Shown here: positions 61,732 through 64,000 of the stretch, one piece after another
Layout of the letters: each line of letters begins with the position of its first letter
How positions within the stretch are numbered: position 1 is the stretch's first letter
Origin: Acridotheres tristis
Lineage: Eukaryota > Chordata > Aves > Passeriformes > Sturnidae
Length of the DNA: 64,000 nt
Assembly (NCBI GenBank): GCA_037013685.1
Contig: CM072889.1
Coordinates: 4,721,976-4,785,975 of the forward strand
Direction of reading: 5' to 3'
Made by a program: the position numbers and the translations under genes
The notes under the pieces: generated by a model
The model's database searches: none
What the model saw: the letters and a program-made list of their open reading frames with translations, nothing else
Told to the model about the DNA's origin: nothing

Positions 61732-63211
61732 TGTAGTGGTTTCGATTAGCCAATATACTCACTTTTTGCTGTGAGATAGAATTAGGAGCAAAAGCAAGGC
61801 AGGGCTAAAACTTAGAGTGTAAAGAAAGCTTTATTAAAAACAAAAAGGAATAATAAATTCAGAATAAAACCTTTAGACCACCCCTCCCTCCCCTCTCCCA
61901 CAACCTTTTTTCCTTCTTAACACAGCATACAGAAACACTTCAGTCAGTTACTAACTTAAAAAATAATCTTTTTCAGTTCACTTTAGGGAGAGGAGTCTCC
62001 CCTTGTCAGGCTATAGGGATTTCTCCACAAGAAGGAAAAAAAACCAGTTTTCTCGTTGCTTCACTCCTCATGAATAGCAACTGCCCGGGAATCTGCAATC
62101 ATGAAAGGCTTTTCACAGCCTTCCCAGAGCTGTACTTAATGGACTATGTTAAACTCATGGGGTATTTACTTTTAAGGATGAACTGTTCAAAACCAAAGGT
62201 TCTCTTCATCTCTCTCTCTCTCCCTCTGTTCATGCTTCATCCCCAAGAACAGAGATTCCCTTCTTCCCTCGGGGCAAAGGGTCCTCAACACAGGTGGCCT
62301 TTGCTCATGATCTACAAATTGAACACTCCACCCCCCATGTCTTTCTCCACGGTTTACAGGAATCTTTAGTACAGTCCATCCCCATAGCTTACAAAAGGAT
62401 TTTCAGCCCAAATTCACTGGCGCCTCCTCATTCTCCTTCCATCTGGAACCTGACTCCTGCTTCACTGATCTTGGTCTATCTTCTCTGTTCTTTTTCCTCT
62501 CACGTAAGGGAGGATTGGAGGTGTTAAGATCTCACATGCAGGATGCAGAGGCTGTGGCCAGGCCATGCTGGAGCTGTGCCAGGACCTCAGGATACTCAGA
62601 CCGCACTGGGAGGCCCTGGCCCAAGCCAGAAACAGCAGCGGCTGCTCTGGAAAGGGTGGGGGCATGGCTGAGATCTCAATCAGCCTCCCTGGGCTCAGCT
62701 AGCACCCACTGCCCATGGCTACCCCTCCTCCATGCCGGGACATGCCAGCTCCTCAGACAGAAGAACCCTGCCCTGCCCACGGCCACCGCTCCTCCCTGCC
62801 GGGACATGCCAGCTCCTCAGACAGAGGGACCCGGCCCTGCCCACGGCCACCGCTCCTCCCTGCCAGCTCCCCAGACAGAGCCTGGCCCTGCCCATGGCCA
62901 CCGCTCCTCCCTGCCGGGACAAGCCAGCTCCCCAGACAAGGCCCGGCCCTGCCCCCTGCCTGGCCTGCAGTGGAGCCAGGCTGCGCGCTGTTACCTGCAC
63001 TTCTGCCAGAAGAGAAAAAGGACCTTTCCCTGGTTTGCTCTCTTCAAAATGTGAAATCACGGAGGCAGACAAAATCCTCCAGTTGGTTTCCCAGGCTGCC
63101 AACAACCAGCTCAGCCTCCAATTGGTCCTATCAACTTACAGGGGAAGTTCTCAGGGAGAAAACTTCCGTGGATGCCCTCTTCTAGGTGCCAGTTAATGCA
63201 AACCCAGCACA
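61732..63211. mobile_element. Probable long LTR of an endogenous retrovirus
   Basis: The left edge TGTAGTGGTTTCGATTAGCC and the following GCTTTATTAAAAAC and AATAATAAATTC segment match the plan of songbird ERVL-like LTRs. The right edge is proposed at ...AAACCCAGCACA (63211), because the next five bases, ACATC, match the five before the left edge, ACACC, at four of five positions. At 1480 bp it would be long for a solo LTR, partly because of an internal GC-rich minisatellite. The right boundary is tentative. It contains no retroviral protein gene. Confidence 0.55.
62713..62952. repeat. GC-rich minisatellite, about four units of 51-64 bp
   Basis: Units begin CCAYGGCYACC and include TCCTCCMTGCCGGGACA, GCCAGCTCCYCAGACA and GGCCCTGC. 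Spans are 62713-62776 (64 bp), 62777-62840 (64), 62841-62891 (51, lacking the GGGACATGCC part) and 62892-62952 (61). The 128-179-residue open frames over it on both strands are repeat artefacts. Confidence 0.9.
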
Positions 63212-64000
63212 ACATCTTTAATGAACCATCAAGTGCATGAGTTATACACAAAAATTTTGCTTGAGCCTGTCCTAAATCCCAGGTTTTGCTGACAGCAGGA
63301 GGGTGTGTGGCAGCAGCAGGGTTTCTGCTCCGGGCAGATCTCCCACATGGTCTCTCCAAGAGGATGCTTGTCTCAGGACCCAGCACAGCATCCCTGCTCA
63401 CTGCCCCGTGGGATTCACTCCACCCTTCCCAACCACAGGAGGTGTTGCACGAGCCCTTTCCGGGCCACAGCTCCAAGGGTCTGTGGAGGGCCCTGGCAAG
63501 TTGGTGTCTAGTGGAGACAAAGGCCAAATAACTCTGGTGGCTCTGGGGTGGTGACAACAAGAGAATTACATAGACTGCTCACAGCAGGCAATGAGTGACA
63601 AATTATTGTGGAAAATCGAGACTCTGGAGCAATCCTTCTTCCATATTACATCTCTCATTAATGTTGTCTTATGTTCTGCTTCCCCAAAAAACAAAGGATC
63701 TCCTAGCAGATAAATGCAATTTCCCCAGCAGTTTTGTGGGACAATGATAGCTGCTTTGTGACTCTAGAGGGTACAAACACTTAGGTGACTTGAAAAATGA
63801 ATCATGCTGCACCACACAGGGGCATGTTAAATCCACTGTTCTGAATTTTCCTGTGCTTTAATTGTATAAATTGGATAAATTAATGTTTCATTACAATACA
63901 GCTGAATTATCCAACGTATATTTTTAATAGGATCCAATTGTGGCATTTTGAGTTATTTAAATTTCTGATACACACAAAAAAATCTGTAAACTAGTGCCTG
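63212..64000. other. Downstream flank, nothing recognised
   Basis: Noncoding sequence running to the window end. The short open frames at 63286-63560 overlap on both strands and show no known protein features. Confidence 0.5.

Noticed and set aside
62515..63196. Overlapping open frames of 128-179 codons on both strands
   Set aside because: They are caused by a GC-rich minisatellite whose unit lacks stops in several frames. Proline- and histidine-rich repeats match no family and there are no splice borders.
1..64000. tRNA, rRNA, CRISPR array or operon-like gene clusters
   Set aside because: None seen. The window is vertebrate genomic DNA with a single split gene, and the tandem repeats present lack the repeat-spacer pattern of CRISPR.

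Overview
The window is vertebrate nuclear DNA, almost certainly from a bird and probably a songbird. The evidence is three reverse-oriented CR1 LINE fragments (the typical avian retroposon), two clean solo LTRs of a kind common in passerine genomes (TGTC-TGGTTT start, 5-bp target duplications), low gene density, and long introns with consensus GT/AG borders. No bacterial, plasmid or phage features are present.

The only protein-coding gene I can support is a serotonin 5-HT2-class G-protein-coupled receptor on the + strand. It has three coding exons: 16265-16649, 44652-44852 and 55834-56666. All junctions are phase 1, the introns are about 28.0 and 11.0 kb, and the joined product is 472 residues. 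It resembles 5-HT2C most closely, in the second intracellular loop, second extracellular loop, TM5 to TM7 and C-terminal tail. However, its N-terminus and third intracellular loop are divergent and it ends in SCV, as 5-HT2A does. It is therefore either avian HTR2C or a 2C-like paralogue.

Layout: 1-15.8 kb is upstream flank with no recognised exon, holding a long CCT tract and a CR1 copy. 15.85-16.65 kb holds the leader and first coding exon; a strong splice acceptor just before an ATG encoding MVNL makes the true start uncertain. 16.65-44.65 kb is intron 1, with two complete solo LTRs, two CR1 copies, a possible third LTR and an interlocked inverted repeat. 44.65-44.85 kb is the TM3/ICL2 exon, homologous to the edited and alternatively spliced exon 5 of mammalian HTR2C. 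44.85-55.83 kb is intron 2, with simple repeats. 55.83-56.67 kb is the last coding exon, followed by a 3' UTR of uncertain length. 58-64 kb is flank, with a long LTR-like element that contains a GC-rich minisatellite.

I found no undescribed multi-gene system. The most informative observations concern the receptor: the cryptic splice donor that makes truncated 5-HT2C in mammals is retained at exactly the same 95-nt distance, while the RNA-editing signals look absent. The leader also carries a second possible start (MVNL) shared with mammalian 5-HT2C.
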